Of a stretch of DNA of 64,000 nucleotides, positions 1-9,876 are shown in pieces (within the stretch, counting starts at the first letter, position 1; every line of letters begins with the position of its first letter). The position numbers and the translations under genes were made by a program. The notes under the pieces are model-generated. The model did no database searches and was not told the DNA's origin. It saw only the letters and a program-made list of their open reading frames with translations. This DNA comes from Ustulina deusta. Its lineage: Eukaryota > Ascomycota > Sordariomycetes > Xylariales > Xylariaceae. Location of the stretch: assembly GCA_023159155.1 (NCBI GenBank), contig JAJNNX010000002.1, positions 868,001-932,000 of the forward strand, given 5' to 3'.

Positions 1-9
1 AAAAACCGC

Positions 10-180
10 CTAGTCTTTCTCCTCCCGAGTGTCTTCGCTAGCAAGCCCTTCTTCTCCTTCACACCAATATCTCGCAACAACAGCGTCAACAGGCACGACT
101 TCAAGCAGGGCCTCAGCTCCAAGCCACACATAGGTGCAAACCTCGGGTGCAAATTCCATCGTCTCGCTTGAAACGTTCAT
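10..180 (-). CDS. small acidic ORF at the left edge, unrecognised
   Basis: An ATG at 180 opens a 56-codon frame on the minus strand that ends with TAG at 12-10. The product is acidic (many Glu, Asp and Val) and has no motif I recognise. It lies downstream of the ccp1 3' end and points out of the window, so it could be a complete tiny gene, the first exon of a gene to the left, or chance. No splice donor in a convincing context is visible before the stop. Support is only the open frame. Confidence 0.22.
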   Translation of the reverse strand: MNVSSETMEFAPEVCTYVWLGAEALLEVVPVDAVVARYWCEGEEGLASEDTREEKD

Positions 181-1021
181 GCGTTGAGTCGTTCGTTTTC
201 AAGGAAACAACACAAACAAAAGCAGCATGAAAAGAACATTTAAGCTATAACTGCGAGCAGCATAAAGTACAAATGTTCGTAGCCAATAGAGCCCGACGAC
301 CACTTGGATACTGCGGAGTACCGTGCTGGGGACAACCGTGGCCAAGAAAGCCCAAGGAGGTTGGTTATATGGAAGGTAGGTAGGTAGGTAGGTAGCATCT
401 AACCTAGATGCGGGGAATCAATCCATGTTCTGTTGTTGCTAGGCCACCCGACGAACCAACGAGAAATTAATCCAGCCAAGTCCCTCGGACTGCTGATCTG
501 TGTAGGGGTCACAGGATTGGCTGGCTATAAGACATGAACTGGATTTATATGATCTCCCTCCCTGCATGACCATCCAACCTCTCCATCCGGAACTTGTTGT
601 TCCTAAATTCAACGTCTTCCCTCTACCATTAACCTCATATTCATTCATCTTCGGGACCTATAACGATGCACTGCGTTTCAACCCTAGATAAACGTCCAAG
701 GTAACGTGACGTGATCAAGGGAAGGCAGGGGCGATAATTTTGACTGCTTTGAACTTCTCATTATTATTTACATTTGATTTACAAAAATGAGAAAGAAGAA
801 CGTGCAAAGTGCTTGTCCGCAAAGCAAACTGCAAGGCAAGTCTCCTGCGTGCCTCGGCGATCAGTCTGTCTGTCGCTAACCCAAAGGCGCAACGCTTCGA
901 CTACGCTTCTGTGCCTAGATCTAGGTCTAAATTATGTCTAACCTCGATTCTAGCCTGTTCCCTCTGTAATATGGTATCGTTTCGCTCATTCTTGTCATCA
1001 TGGTTTATGGTAGGAGGAGGC
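181..1021. other. intergenic region, 3' side of ccp1
   Basis: No gene is supported here. The stretch contains a (GGTA)n run at 375-394. The remainder is expected to hold the ccp1 3' UTR. The short open frames on both strands have no recognisable content. Confidence 0.6.
375..394. repeat. (GGTA)5 microsatellite
   Basis: Five exact head-to-tail copies of GGTA. It is one of the longer uninterrupted examples of the TAGG/CCTA motif found in most intergenic regions of the window. Confidence 0.9.
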
Positions 1022-2158
1022 CTAAGCGCTGGTACGCTTGAAGACAATGGTCTTGGTGTCGGGCTTGAATGATACACCGAGTTCGAAAAGTTTGGTGACG
1101 ACGGCGGCGAAATCCTTGAAGAAGAGATCGTTATCCTTGGCGTATTTCTCAACCCAAGGCTTCATCGCCTTGTCCTGGATGAGGGCATAGTCGGCGGGCA
1201 GCATCATCAAGCCCTTGGTCTTGTCCTGATACTGCTGGGGGCCGCCCCACTTCCGGATGTGCCACTTCTCGTTCAGAAGCAGGGTGTAGTAGTCGTTAGT
1301 CAAGACGGTAGGAGAGAAAGTCCAGGGACCGTCAAAACCACTGCGGTCGGTGTGGCAGCGGCCAAGTGCGTGGGCGCCAGCAAGAGCGACGATCTCCTGG
1401 TCGTTGAATCCCATGCGGTAGAAGATGTCTCGCAGATGTTTTGTGCCCTGGGCGGCGTCGGGGAGACGCCCATCCGGGGTACAGGCGGCGGCGTCCTTAT
1501 CAGTACGACCAGGTCGGTAGGGGATTGCAGGACCCTGCATCTCCTGGATAGCGCAGACACCGGCCAAGATCCACAGATCCGAATAGCTGATCCAAGGAAA
1601 CTTGGCTACGCGAGGTCGATGTTAGTTGCTACGTTGACGAAGAATGTTTTCGGGTGAACCCTTACCCTTCACAGGCTCCAGGAAATCACGGGCGTGCTGC
1701 AGACCAGCGTTGGCACCGTGGCTACCCTCGGGAGAAAATCGCATCGTGGCACCGTCGCTACCACCGGTACCGGTCGCCACATCATAGGTTCCACTGGCGT
1801 GCCAGGCAAGGCGAACCAGGACGGGGCCATAGCTGCCATCGTCATAGTCGTCATTTTCCTCGAGACGGGCGGCCACTTCGTTGTAGACCTTCTGGTAGTC
1901 TGCCTCGGTGGGCTTGAAGACCTTGGTGGTGGCGGAACCTGAACCCTGAGTGAACAGGTAGTAGCCAGCACCAGCGGCAACAGCAGCACCGGCGACGTAG
2001 AGGAGAGGGGAGGAACTGGATGTCTTGGACTGCTCAGACGAATAGAAGCGGCGACCACCCTGGCGGAAAGCCTGGCGAGACGATGTGGCGAAGGTCTGGC
2101 GAGCAGAGGAGCGCAGAGCCGCGCGGGCGACCTGGCGGGAAACAGTAGCGGCAGACAT
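1022..2158 (-). CDS. ccp1: cytochrome c peroxidase, mitochondrial
   Basis: Heme peroxidase that reduces hydrogen peroxide using cytochrome c in the mitochondrial intermembrane space. There are two exons, 2158-1666 and 1605-1022, giving 358 aa. The 60-nt intron has donor GTAAGG and acceptor TAG, and joins the frame to read [14 protein letters not shown], a hallmark of the family. The Arg- and Ser-rich N-terminus with few acidic residues looks like a presequence. It is followed by a hydrophobic stretch (about residues 53-70) typical of the bipartite signal. Distal-pocket Arg116, Trp119 and His120 lie in [12 protein letters not shown]. The proximal heme ligand is His243 in [11 protein letters not shown], and Trp259 in DGPW matches the radical-forming Trp of the yeast enzyme. 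The length suits the fungal family. A tandem 8-mer lies 172-200 bp upstream of the ATG. Confidence 0.96.
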
Positions 2159-3910
2159 CTGGGAGCAACGTGTCAGCTGCGGTCAACCGGAATACGTCCC
2201 GAGGCGGGCTTGGATGATAAGCAAGCGGGAGGGCAGATATCAGTGACGGGCAGAAGACAATGGGCAGAGCGTGTTGTCTTTTCCTTACCTTGGCTGGTGG
2301 TATCTTGGCTGGAGGATTGTGCGGTCAAGAAGTCACGAAGTCACGAAGTCACGAAGTCGGTAAACAACCGAATAGCCTGGAGAAGGGAGGAAAGAGATAT
2401 AAATGTGACGAACAGGAGCTTTATCAATCCCGAAGCGCTGATTGGCCTAAGTGGCAAACTGACGGGCGGGTTTTCTGAGATTGGGGTGGACCCTGAAGGC
2501 CGCACCGGAAGCCGCACCATCTCGAGTCGTAACTGGCTGTGTACAATTATTTAGTACCTGGGTTAGTGGGAGGTGCCTAGGCATGCACTAGGCCGACCCT
2601 CACACTAGACCCTCACTCACACGCCGCGCAATCTTGCCGGAACTTTCTGGAGCGCTGGATCCCAGCGGGGTTGTCGTTATGTCTACCTGAGACAGGTACC
2701 TGTCTGGCCACTTGTCTGGCACTAGGGACCTAGTGTCGTGTATGTGTAGGACAAACGTGAGGGCGGATACCGACGCATGTGAATATATTATAGGTACTAG
2801 GTAGGTAATAGAACAGCCTTTCGGTACCTATCGATATATTAAGACACACCTCTACCTCACTACAAACATTATGCTTACCCTAGCCAAGAGGGTACCTACT
2901 GTAGGCGCTCGGGGTAATAAACGTCCTCGATCAAGCCGAACCTGTCGCCTATTATTAATCGTGAGACGGGATTTCTCACATCGTGTACAGTAGCATGGCC
3001 GCATGCAAACCCGCACGGCCCCGACCCGTATGACTCTAGTTGTTGAGAGGATCACGTCAGTCGATTCAACGTAAGAGACACAATCGGGGCTTGACTAGCG
3101 CCGTCCGCCCGGAAACCGAGATAATTCCAGCGATTGGAAGTCAGGCCATCCCCGACATCATCTCAGAGATGATCCACGGTGGTGGGGAGGCTCTGCACAG
3201 TATTTAAGGTACGCTAGGCGGAATCCAGGGGTCTTTAGTTCCATTATCGGCGCTTTTGGCCAGATCCCGCTAGATATGGTATGGTACCTAACGTATACCT
3301 GAGTACTTATAGATAGATGCGGCGTTAGCTTGCGGCAATTCGTCCGCACATGCATCCGACTTTATCTCAACATACTTACTTAGCTACATTGCGCACGCAT
3401 AACACAACAAACCTATCTGATAGCCGCTGTGTATTTATTTATTGGAGTCGTTGCGTCACTCAACCGTCAACTTATGACAAGTTGCGAATTACGGGAATCC
3501 CAGCTGTAAATGCGAAGACAATTTACTAACGCATGGATGCGTTCTCCCTTTTCACTACATGCTGCTAAAAATGCTTGAGCTATCTGTTACTTCATTGATG
3601 CGGAACGAGTTATGTCTTGTTTACATGATGTGTTTCGTGTATTTGTACACTTTCCTCTAATTAGACAGGAAGTCAAACCAAACCACTGATGTTAGGACTC
3701 TTTAATCCTCGAGCTGATTGTCCTATACTCCTTTAAGACCAGTCGCATAGGTTTGTCGTTGTACATTACATGCCACTCTTCGATCACCGCAATACTAGAG
3801 AAGGGATGCCACTTACTAACCCGCCCAGCTTTTGTAAGCCACTCGCAAATTGCTGCGATAGGGCGCCCTTCCTCTCCTCCCGTATCTACCAGCTTGAGGT
3901 AGACCTGTCA
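2159..3910. other. intergenic region between ccp1 and prp39
   Basis: The left part should be the ccp1 promoter and the right part the prp39 3' UTR. Apart from the 8-mer array I see only scattered TAGG/CCTA motifs around 2793-2832. No open frame shows a recognisable protein. Confidence 0.6.
2330..2358. repeat. tandem 8-mer AAGTCACG x3.6 upstream of ccp1
   Basis: Three perfect copies of AAGTCACG followed by AAGTC. On the ccp1 coding strand it reads as CGTGACTT repeats, 172-200 bp before the ATG. It could be a clustered transcription-factor site or a simple tandem repeat. A related AAGTCGCG array lies at a similar distance upstream of the NADH dehydrogenase gene. Confidence 0.85.
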
Positions 3911-6227
3911 CTATTCAAAGGGTGCATTGCCCTGGGTGCTGGCGTCGAGTTCGCCATAATATTCGTAGTAGTTCGGATATTTACTTTCGGCCTTAGCTCG
4001 AGTCACCTCGTCCATAGCGGGTCGGGGTGCGCCATTCTCCTTCAGTATATGCTTGTCGAGAATCGACAATGAGGCAGGACTAGATAGGTTATTTAGTGGA
4101 TTTCGATGTTATTACATAAGGAGTAAACTTACCCGTATATCTCGTAGTCAAGCTTAAGGAATGTCTTCATCGCATTCTTACCACCCCTCTCCTGTAGGTA
4201 ATCGAGATATGTCAAGAAAAGTTCCTTCTTTGCAGTGGACGAAATACGACTCTTGGCGAGTAGCTCGTTAAAAATGTGTTCAAGGCGTTCTCCGTGTTGG
4301 CCTTCGAGCTCCAAGCTTGTGGCTTGTTCCAACTCGAATTTAATCCATTTCTCCCAGAAATGACGACTATCACCATACCACTGCACATTTTTGACAAACA
4401 CGGTCCGAGCTTCTGCTATAGAGCCTTTGACCTTCCACAAGAGGTTGGCCCATTGCGTAACCAGGACTGCCTTTGTGAAGATGTTGACATGCTGGGCGTC
4501 GATTTGCGCCTTGTACACTTGAATTGCGGCGTCAAGGCCATTCTGTCGCCGTTCCAGATTTGCCCAAGACACAATGGCTTCGACGCAGTCAGGCAACTGC
4601 ATAAGAACGGCTTCATAAATATCTCGGGCGACCCCGATGCGGTCACAAGACTCTTCAAAGTACGCCCATTGCAATCTTACGCCCGGTCTGCTGACAGGCA
4701 CAAATAGTGTAGCCGCTCTCATATAGATATGACGCACTTCTTCATCTTTGCCAGGCTGGGCCGACATCCACCTAGCGTAGCGGATCCAGAATTCGTCATA
4801 GAGAGCCGCAGTGACCAGGCAGCGCTCATAGAGGAAAACGATTCTGGCAAAGTCGCCTTCTGCTTCTTCAAAATCTAGATACTTCCGCCAATTGGCAATT
4901 TGAGAGTTCTCTAATTCTGTGACATGGAAGTAGGGTCTCTTCACTTCCGACTCGTATGTCCATCGTTTAGTCGTTTCGTCTTGGGTGCGCTGAAAGACCT
5001 CGTAATACATAGCGTCGACTTTGGCTCTGATTTCACGGTCTACTTCAAGCTCCGGTCGGCCAAGTCCATAAGCAGCAGTTTCGGCCTCAACCTCGGCTCG
5101 AAAGCGTGCAAGCGCGTCCGCCGGCACCAGCTCCTGAATGGGGCGAGTGTGCGCCATCTGGCGGAATCTCTCGAAGTAACGAGCATATTGGTGCATTGGA
5201 ATATGGATCACGCGCTGCAGAATTGCAAAAATCTTGTCTTGAGCCTCTTGTCGCTCTTCGTACTCGATGTACTTGTCCCAGAAAGGGTGAGCAAGAAAGT
5301 CGAGCCCTACACAGGTTGCAGCCCGCTCGAACAGCCTAGTGCAGAGAATCAGTACGTGTTGTCCCGGGGGAGTGGGGGGGCGAGGGGTGGATAGGAGCGT
5401 AAATACAGGCAGGTAAAGGAAATCTTGTGATGCAACATTCCAACTCCAAATCAATCCGAATCGGGCGTAAGACTAGATAAGCGACGTGCAGGCTGGGAAC
5501 GAGGTCGTGATATTGCATAATACCATTGTCTGGTAGATTCTGTGAGAAACTATCCAACATGACAAGGATGTTGTTGGCATCTCTCACCGTCGAGAACCGA
5601 GTAGACAGTCTGGGGCGACTTGTTATAATAGTGCTGTGGGGACCGGTATGGATTCTTTGCTCTGTCGGTGGTACGGTTAAGGGGTAGGAGACTTCCTATT
5701 GTACTTACTCTCTGACCAAATGGGGTGTGTGAGTTGTCTCCATTTTGAATGAGCAGTACGAGGCCCAGAGGTCTACGCAGTTCTTAATGCTGGCGCATCC
5801 ACGTTCGTATATCTAGACCGAATTAGTGATAGAAAGGCTCAGCAAAGACAGGTTTCCTCACCATTTCTGCTGATTCAGGACCAGAAATATTGAACTCGAG
5901 ATCCGCATACTTTTTCCAATAACCAAACAGTAATGGGAACTTGAGGAGGAACCGGTCGTAGGCATCGCGGAGAGTAGCAAGGGCTTGGGGGCTGGAGTTG
6001 CGGTTTAGCCCTCCTTCTTGACCTTCGCAAGCACGGATGAGCTTTTCCCAAGCCTCAAAACTGTCGGTCTCGGCTTCCTATATGTAGAGTTAAACCAAAT
6101 TCAACCAAAGGCACGTCTAGATTTAGACATTATAAGGTGGGGTAGAATTCCGTACCACGTCCTGAGTTAGCTTCTTGATCTCGGCATTTTCCTCGTCAGA
6201 GGCAGCAAACTGATTGAAATCGGCCAT
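3911..6227 (-). CDS. prp39: pre-mRNA splicing factor Prp39 (U1 snRNP, HAT repeats)
   Basis: U1 snRNP-associated protein needed for 5' splice-site commitment, acting in the nucleus. Five exons: 6227-6156, 6077-5862, 5812-5709, 5335-4133 and 4079-3911. They total 1764 nt (587 aa) and every junction is in frame. The N-terminus begins MADFNQFAASDEENAEI. Repeated helical half-a-TPR (HAT) units follow, with the usual aromatic signatures, for example FWDKYIEYEERQ, FWIRYARWMS, LQWAYFEESC and ANLERRQNG. The C-terminus continues across the last intron into YYEYYGELD and a stop at 3913-3911. Intron 3 (5336-5708, 373 nt) is unusually long for this window. The length is close to the yeast protein (about 630 aa). 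The neighbours are unrelated in function. Confidence 0.93.
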
Positions 6228-8057
6228 CGTCGGAGAAGACAGAAAGTTCGGAGTGTGAACAAGGATAGATCACAAGAGCTGACGCGCTCGTGATGATGGA
6301 CCGGGGAGGCGTCGAGGGTCCCACGGATCTAGCTACAACGAAGGCTATTTCTTTAGGCGGGCGATCAAGTCAATCGAGTACTCGGCGACAAGATGCTGGT
6401 TGTCCTTCTCAGAAAGCAAAGGCCACGAGAGGAGTAAGATATGTCGAAGATGAGAAATGGATAGATGGCGAAGACGAGACTCGGATAACGCTGCTTTGAA
6501 GGGAATGCGCCAGAATAGCTGGAGTCGCGAGGCAGGCGGAGACTAGAACGAAAATTCAGAATTCAATATTACTGGAGACAATACTGTTCCCGTAACCATC
6601 AAGGTAGCCAGATGAGTAAGAGTGGTTAATGTGAGATGATGATAAGACGAGAAGCAAGGCTACAGAGCCTGTACCGAACGCGACAAAGTTGAAGATGCTG
6701 TGCAGAAATTCCAAGGCTGGCTTGTGATGAGCGTGAATCTAGAGAAGCTAGCGCAAGAGCATTGCATTAGGTAGCGCAGAACTCGTGGCTCGTGCGTTGA
6801 GATTTTCCTGCCGTACTAAGCCGACCAAGCCAATCAACCGGCACTACTGGTTCCACTTCTCTTCCACGTTAGTATAGTGTATTGTACAGTGTCTACACTA
6901 TCCTTTGTGCCATGAATGCAGTTTTTTCCCCGTTTCTCAGACGCGATCATTCCTTCTTCTACATCGAGTAGACAAACACACATGTTCGAGAAAGCACGCT
7001 TCTCAATAGACTGTTAGCCGACGGCACGCATAGAGACTCAATGGCCGTCAGGTACGATCTGTCCTGTGTACCATAGGCTGCCTACCTACCACCCTACGTA
7101 CTTCTACCCAGGTACCACCAACTGTCCTTACGTCACGCAAAACAAAATCCGGAATCCGCCTGCAAGCGCACGCATAACACCATTCTGAATGAGGGCGAAG
7201 GTTTGTCAACTACGTTCCCACGATCTGCCAAAGATGGCAAGCACAAATATCATAAAGAGCACGAAAACCAGGCCGGTGATGATACCCAATAAAACAATTC
7301 AATGATAGGAAGAGGGATATCCAAACTTTTTCTTTGGAAATGATCTTAAATATCTAATCTGAGGCCTTCCTCAAATCATCATGCTTTTGATCCCACTTCG
7401 AACAAACACAAACACACACATACATACTCAAATTTTCTCTCAAATTCCAAGCACATCGATAACCACTTCGCAATGAGTCATGAACTGGGTGTGCATTCGA
7501 GGCTATAGCCGATTCGAAAAGCACAAAGCACATATCTGGTGATCTTCGATTACAATTATATTAAGTATCTCTAAGAGGCACACGGTAGTCTTGATGCCGA
7601 AAACGAGAGAAGGCCATCCCAATAAAATGACCAACCTCTATGCTATGTCTTCTGCCTACGCCAAGTCCCCCCCACCAAAAAAGAAAAACCGCTGAGCAAA
7701 AGGTAGCTCAACTGCTGTCATAATAATGGTATAATGCTTGCTATCGCTTAAAGACCGCTGCAAAGGGGTATCCCTGTGTCCTCCTCTGATGTCCTATCGC
7801 TATCTGTGTGTGCGTATGTGGTAAGATCGTCAATGAAGACCAAATCATAGTAGACTTATTGATATAGCATCTAAAGCTGTGTTCCGATATTCAAACTTTC
7901 CGGAGGTATTATCTCGCAGCATAGCTGTATCGCGTCCAAGGCGCTCCCGGCTGAACTCTCCAAAGGGCTAGAGAGCCATCGAATTTGCGGGAGGTAGTAG
8001 CTGTATCATTTGGTTGTCGGTAGCGTATAGTGACAGCCCGGTAATTACTGATTAATC
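6228..8057. other. intergenic region, no gene seen
   Basis: This is 1.8 kb between the prp39 start and the 3' end of the next minus-strand gene. I found no supported gene. The only coding-like oddity is a 30-codon hydrophobic frame at 7298-7206 (minus) that lacks a Met start and a usable acceptor, so it is not called. CCTA-type motifs occur near 7078-7125. Confidence 0.6.
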
Positions 8058-8807
8058 CTAGGGTTGAGGCCGCCTATGGAGCAGGTTCTGCGCCCTACGC
8101 AGTCTCGCGGCGGAACCTTCGATGCCGGTCTTTGGCTTCTTACGATCCTCATCGCTCATGGCGCTACTAGTTTCGTCATGTTTGCCGTCATCAGCCGCCC
8201 CAGGACGCAGGTCACTGTACATTTCGGTGCCAGTCTTTTTTGACATGTCGATAAGTTCTATCGACTGGGGCTGCGAGTCGAGTGCCTTCGTGCGGTGGAA
8301 TACCTGCGACATCCTGTTGAGCACAGACTTTCCCTTCCCTTTTATGTTCCCATCTTCATCCAGGCATTTGTTGCCGGAGACTGGCTGTGGTGAGGGACTC
8401 CTTGCCCGCACCAGACCGTACCCATCCTTACTAAGCGACTTGTACCTCACGCCATCGGTGGGTAATTTGCACACAGCGCAAAGATCGCCTGGGCTCTCGG
8501 GTGGGTGACTCTTAAGTGGGTGAGGGCTGCGACTACTCTCTGCTGTCTGTGGACTTGATGGGCACTCTTCCTGATCAGTAAGCGGATTCTCGATTCCGAA
8601 CTTGGCCACGCTCCTCCTATAAAAGGCACCGAACCGTGAGGCTTTATCTCGCGTGGTGGGCGCGGAACACGCGCAATATTTATGAGAAGCGGCCACCTCT
8701 GTTCGCCATATCTCGAAGCGGCCAAATCGGTTAGATCGGTCATCGATTGGCTCTGGCTCTACCTCTGGGTCTGGTTCCGGCTTCGGCGTTTCTGAGGAAT
8801 TTACCAT
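8058..8807 (-). CDS. hypothetical polar, low-complexity protein
   Basis: Single open frame of 249 codons with ATG at 8807 in a good context (A at -3, G at +4) and stop at 8060-8058. The product is hydrophilic and rich in Pro, Ser, Glu and Lys. It starts with an acidic Pro/Glu segment, then a more structured-looking part with FGRFEIWRTEVAASHKYCAC at about residues 28-47. It ends in a basic tail. A CAVCKLPTDG stretch resembles half a zinc-binding motif but lacks partners. No signal peptide or membrane segment is seen. I do not recognise the family. The length and amino-acid mix favour a real gene over chance, but introns could be missed. Confidence 0.5.
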   Translation of the reverse strand: MVNSSETPKPEPDPEVEPEPIDDRSNRFGRFEIWRTEVAASHKYCACSAPTTRDKASRFGAFYRRSVAKFGIENPLTDQEECPSSPQTAESSRSPHPLKSHPPESPGDLCAVCKLPTDGVRYKSLSKDGYGLVRARSPSPQPVSGNKCLDEDGNIKGKGKSVLNRMSQVFHRTKALDSQPQSIELIDMSKKTGTEMYSDLRPGAADDGKHDETSSAMSDEDRKKPKTGIEGSAARLRRAQNLLHRRPQP

Positions 8808-9876
8808 TTCGTCCTCGCAGGCCGTGCCAAGGGTGCATGAGGTGTAGGTATTAGAGTGTAATGCAGTCGTAGGGGCCTATCCCACTCGCCGAATCCCTAA
8901 CCTCGGTCGGGCCGCCCCCCAACATCCAAAATCTCCTTCGTGGTGACGCGACGTGTACTTCCATGCGTATTTAAATCGCCGGCGAGGATGAGTAAGGTAG
9001 GTATTGCAGTAGGGTTTAACTCGCAATTAATCTAGCAACGAAACCACGACACTAGCTTATGGGAGAGATTGAGCGATACAACAACAACAAGTCATGCAGA
9101 AGTAACCAAAGCTATTGTGAAGAGCATGTTATGCGAACCAGCGTCATAGTAGAGACGAGGGAGTACAAATTGAGGTTTGCAATTTCAGATAACTTTTAAG
9201 CGAGATCGAAACTGCTAATTTCAAATTGGGGTGACGTCAAGGAAATAGCAACGGTCCTAACCCGGAAGAACGGCAATAAGGGACTAGAGCGGTGTTACCA
9301 CCTACTCACATTTCATACCTATCAACTATGTTGAACGGCAGATATGTATGAAATGGTCGATAACTATAGCTCAACGTGAGCGAGATCGCAGTGTCCCAAC
9401 ATTGAATCTAAGTAGGTAGTGGCGACGCTGGCTTAAAAAGATTTGAGAAAATGAATAGAAAAACAAACAAATCTTATCATGATGCGCCCTACGGGGACTT
9501 TTCAAATCACATAAAGCCATAGAATCTCAGTTGAAACTACGACATTACCTAGCTCATTTAAGTTGACCATGCCTTCAAATCCAAGTGGCCGACGTATCTT
9601 TAATGGAAATACCCCCAACGAACATCAGACTCGGTGTAAGCACATTAGGCAATCACTACGAGGATTGAACTAGGTAGGGTCGCAAAATTTTACGACTTGG
9701 TCATATTCATTTAGCCCTGAGATGTATACCCTTCTTGTGCCATTCCGACCGTCATCGCAGAGTAACACGCAAACCTCCTTTTCCCGTTTTATATACCTCA
9801 AGCAACGATAGTCTTGGCCAATACCAACCGTTTCTTTACCCAACAATACGAGTCGATCTGCTGGCTTTCAGTGCGC
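8808..9876. other. intergenic region, no gene seen
   Basis: Promoter side of the hypothetical gene and 3' side of the phosphatase gene. It is AT-rich from about 9010. No ORF of recognisable content, tRNA or notable repeat was found. Confidence 0.6.

Noticed and set aside
3770..4072. 100-codon plus-strand ORF
   Set aside because: It lies opposite the last exon and last intron of prp39, which is well supported.
5336..5587. 83-codon minus-strand ORF inside prp39
   Set aside because: It lies wholly in intron 3 and ends on the acceptor TAG. Skipping it restores the conserved VRELFERAAT.
7206..7298. 30-codon strongly hydrophobic frame on the minus strand ending GRSWERS, like a single-pass membrane peptide
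   Set aside because: It is preceded directly by a stop codon, has no Met before mid-helix and no AG acceptor that could join it to an upstream exon.
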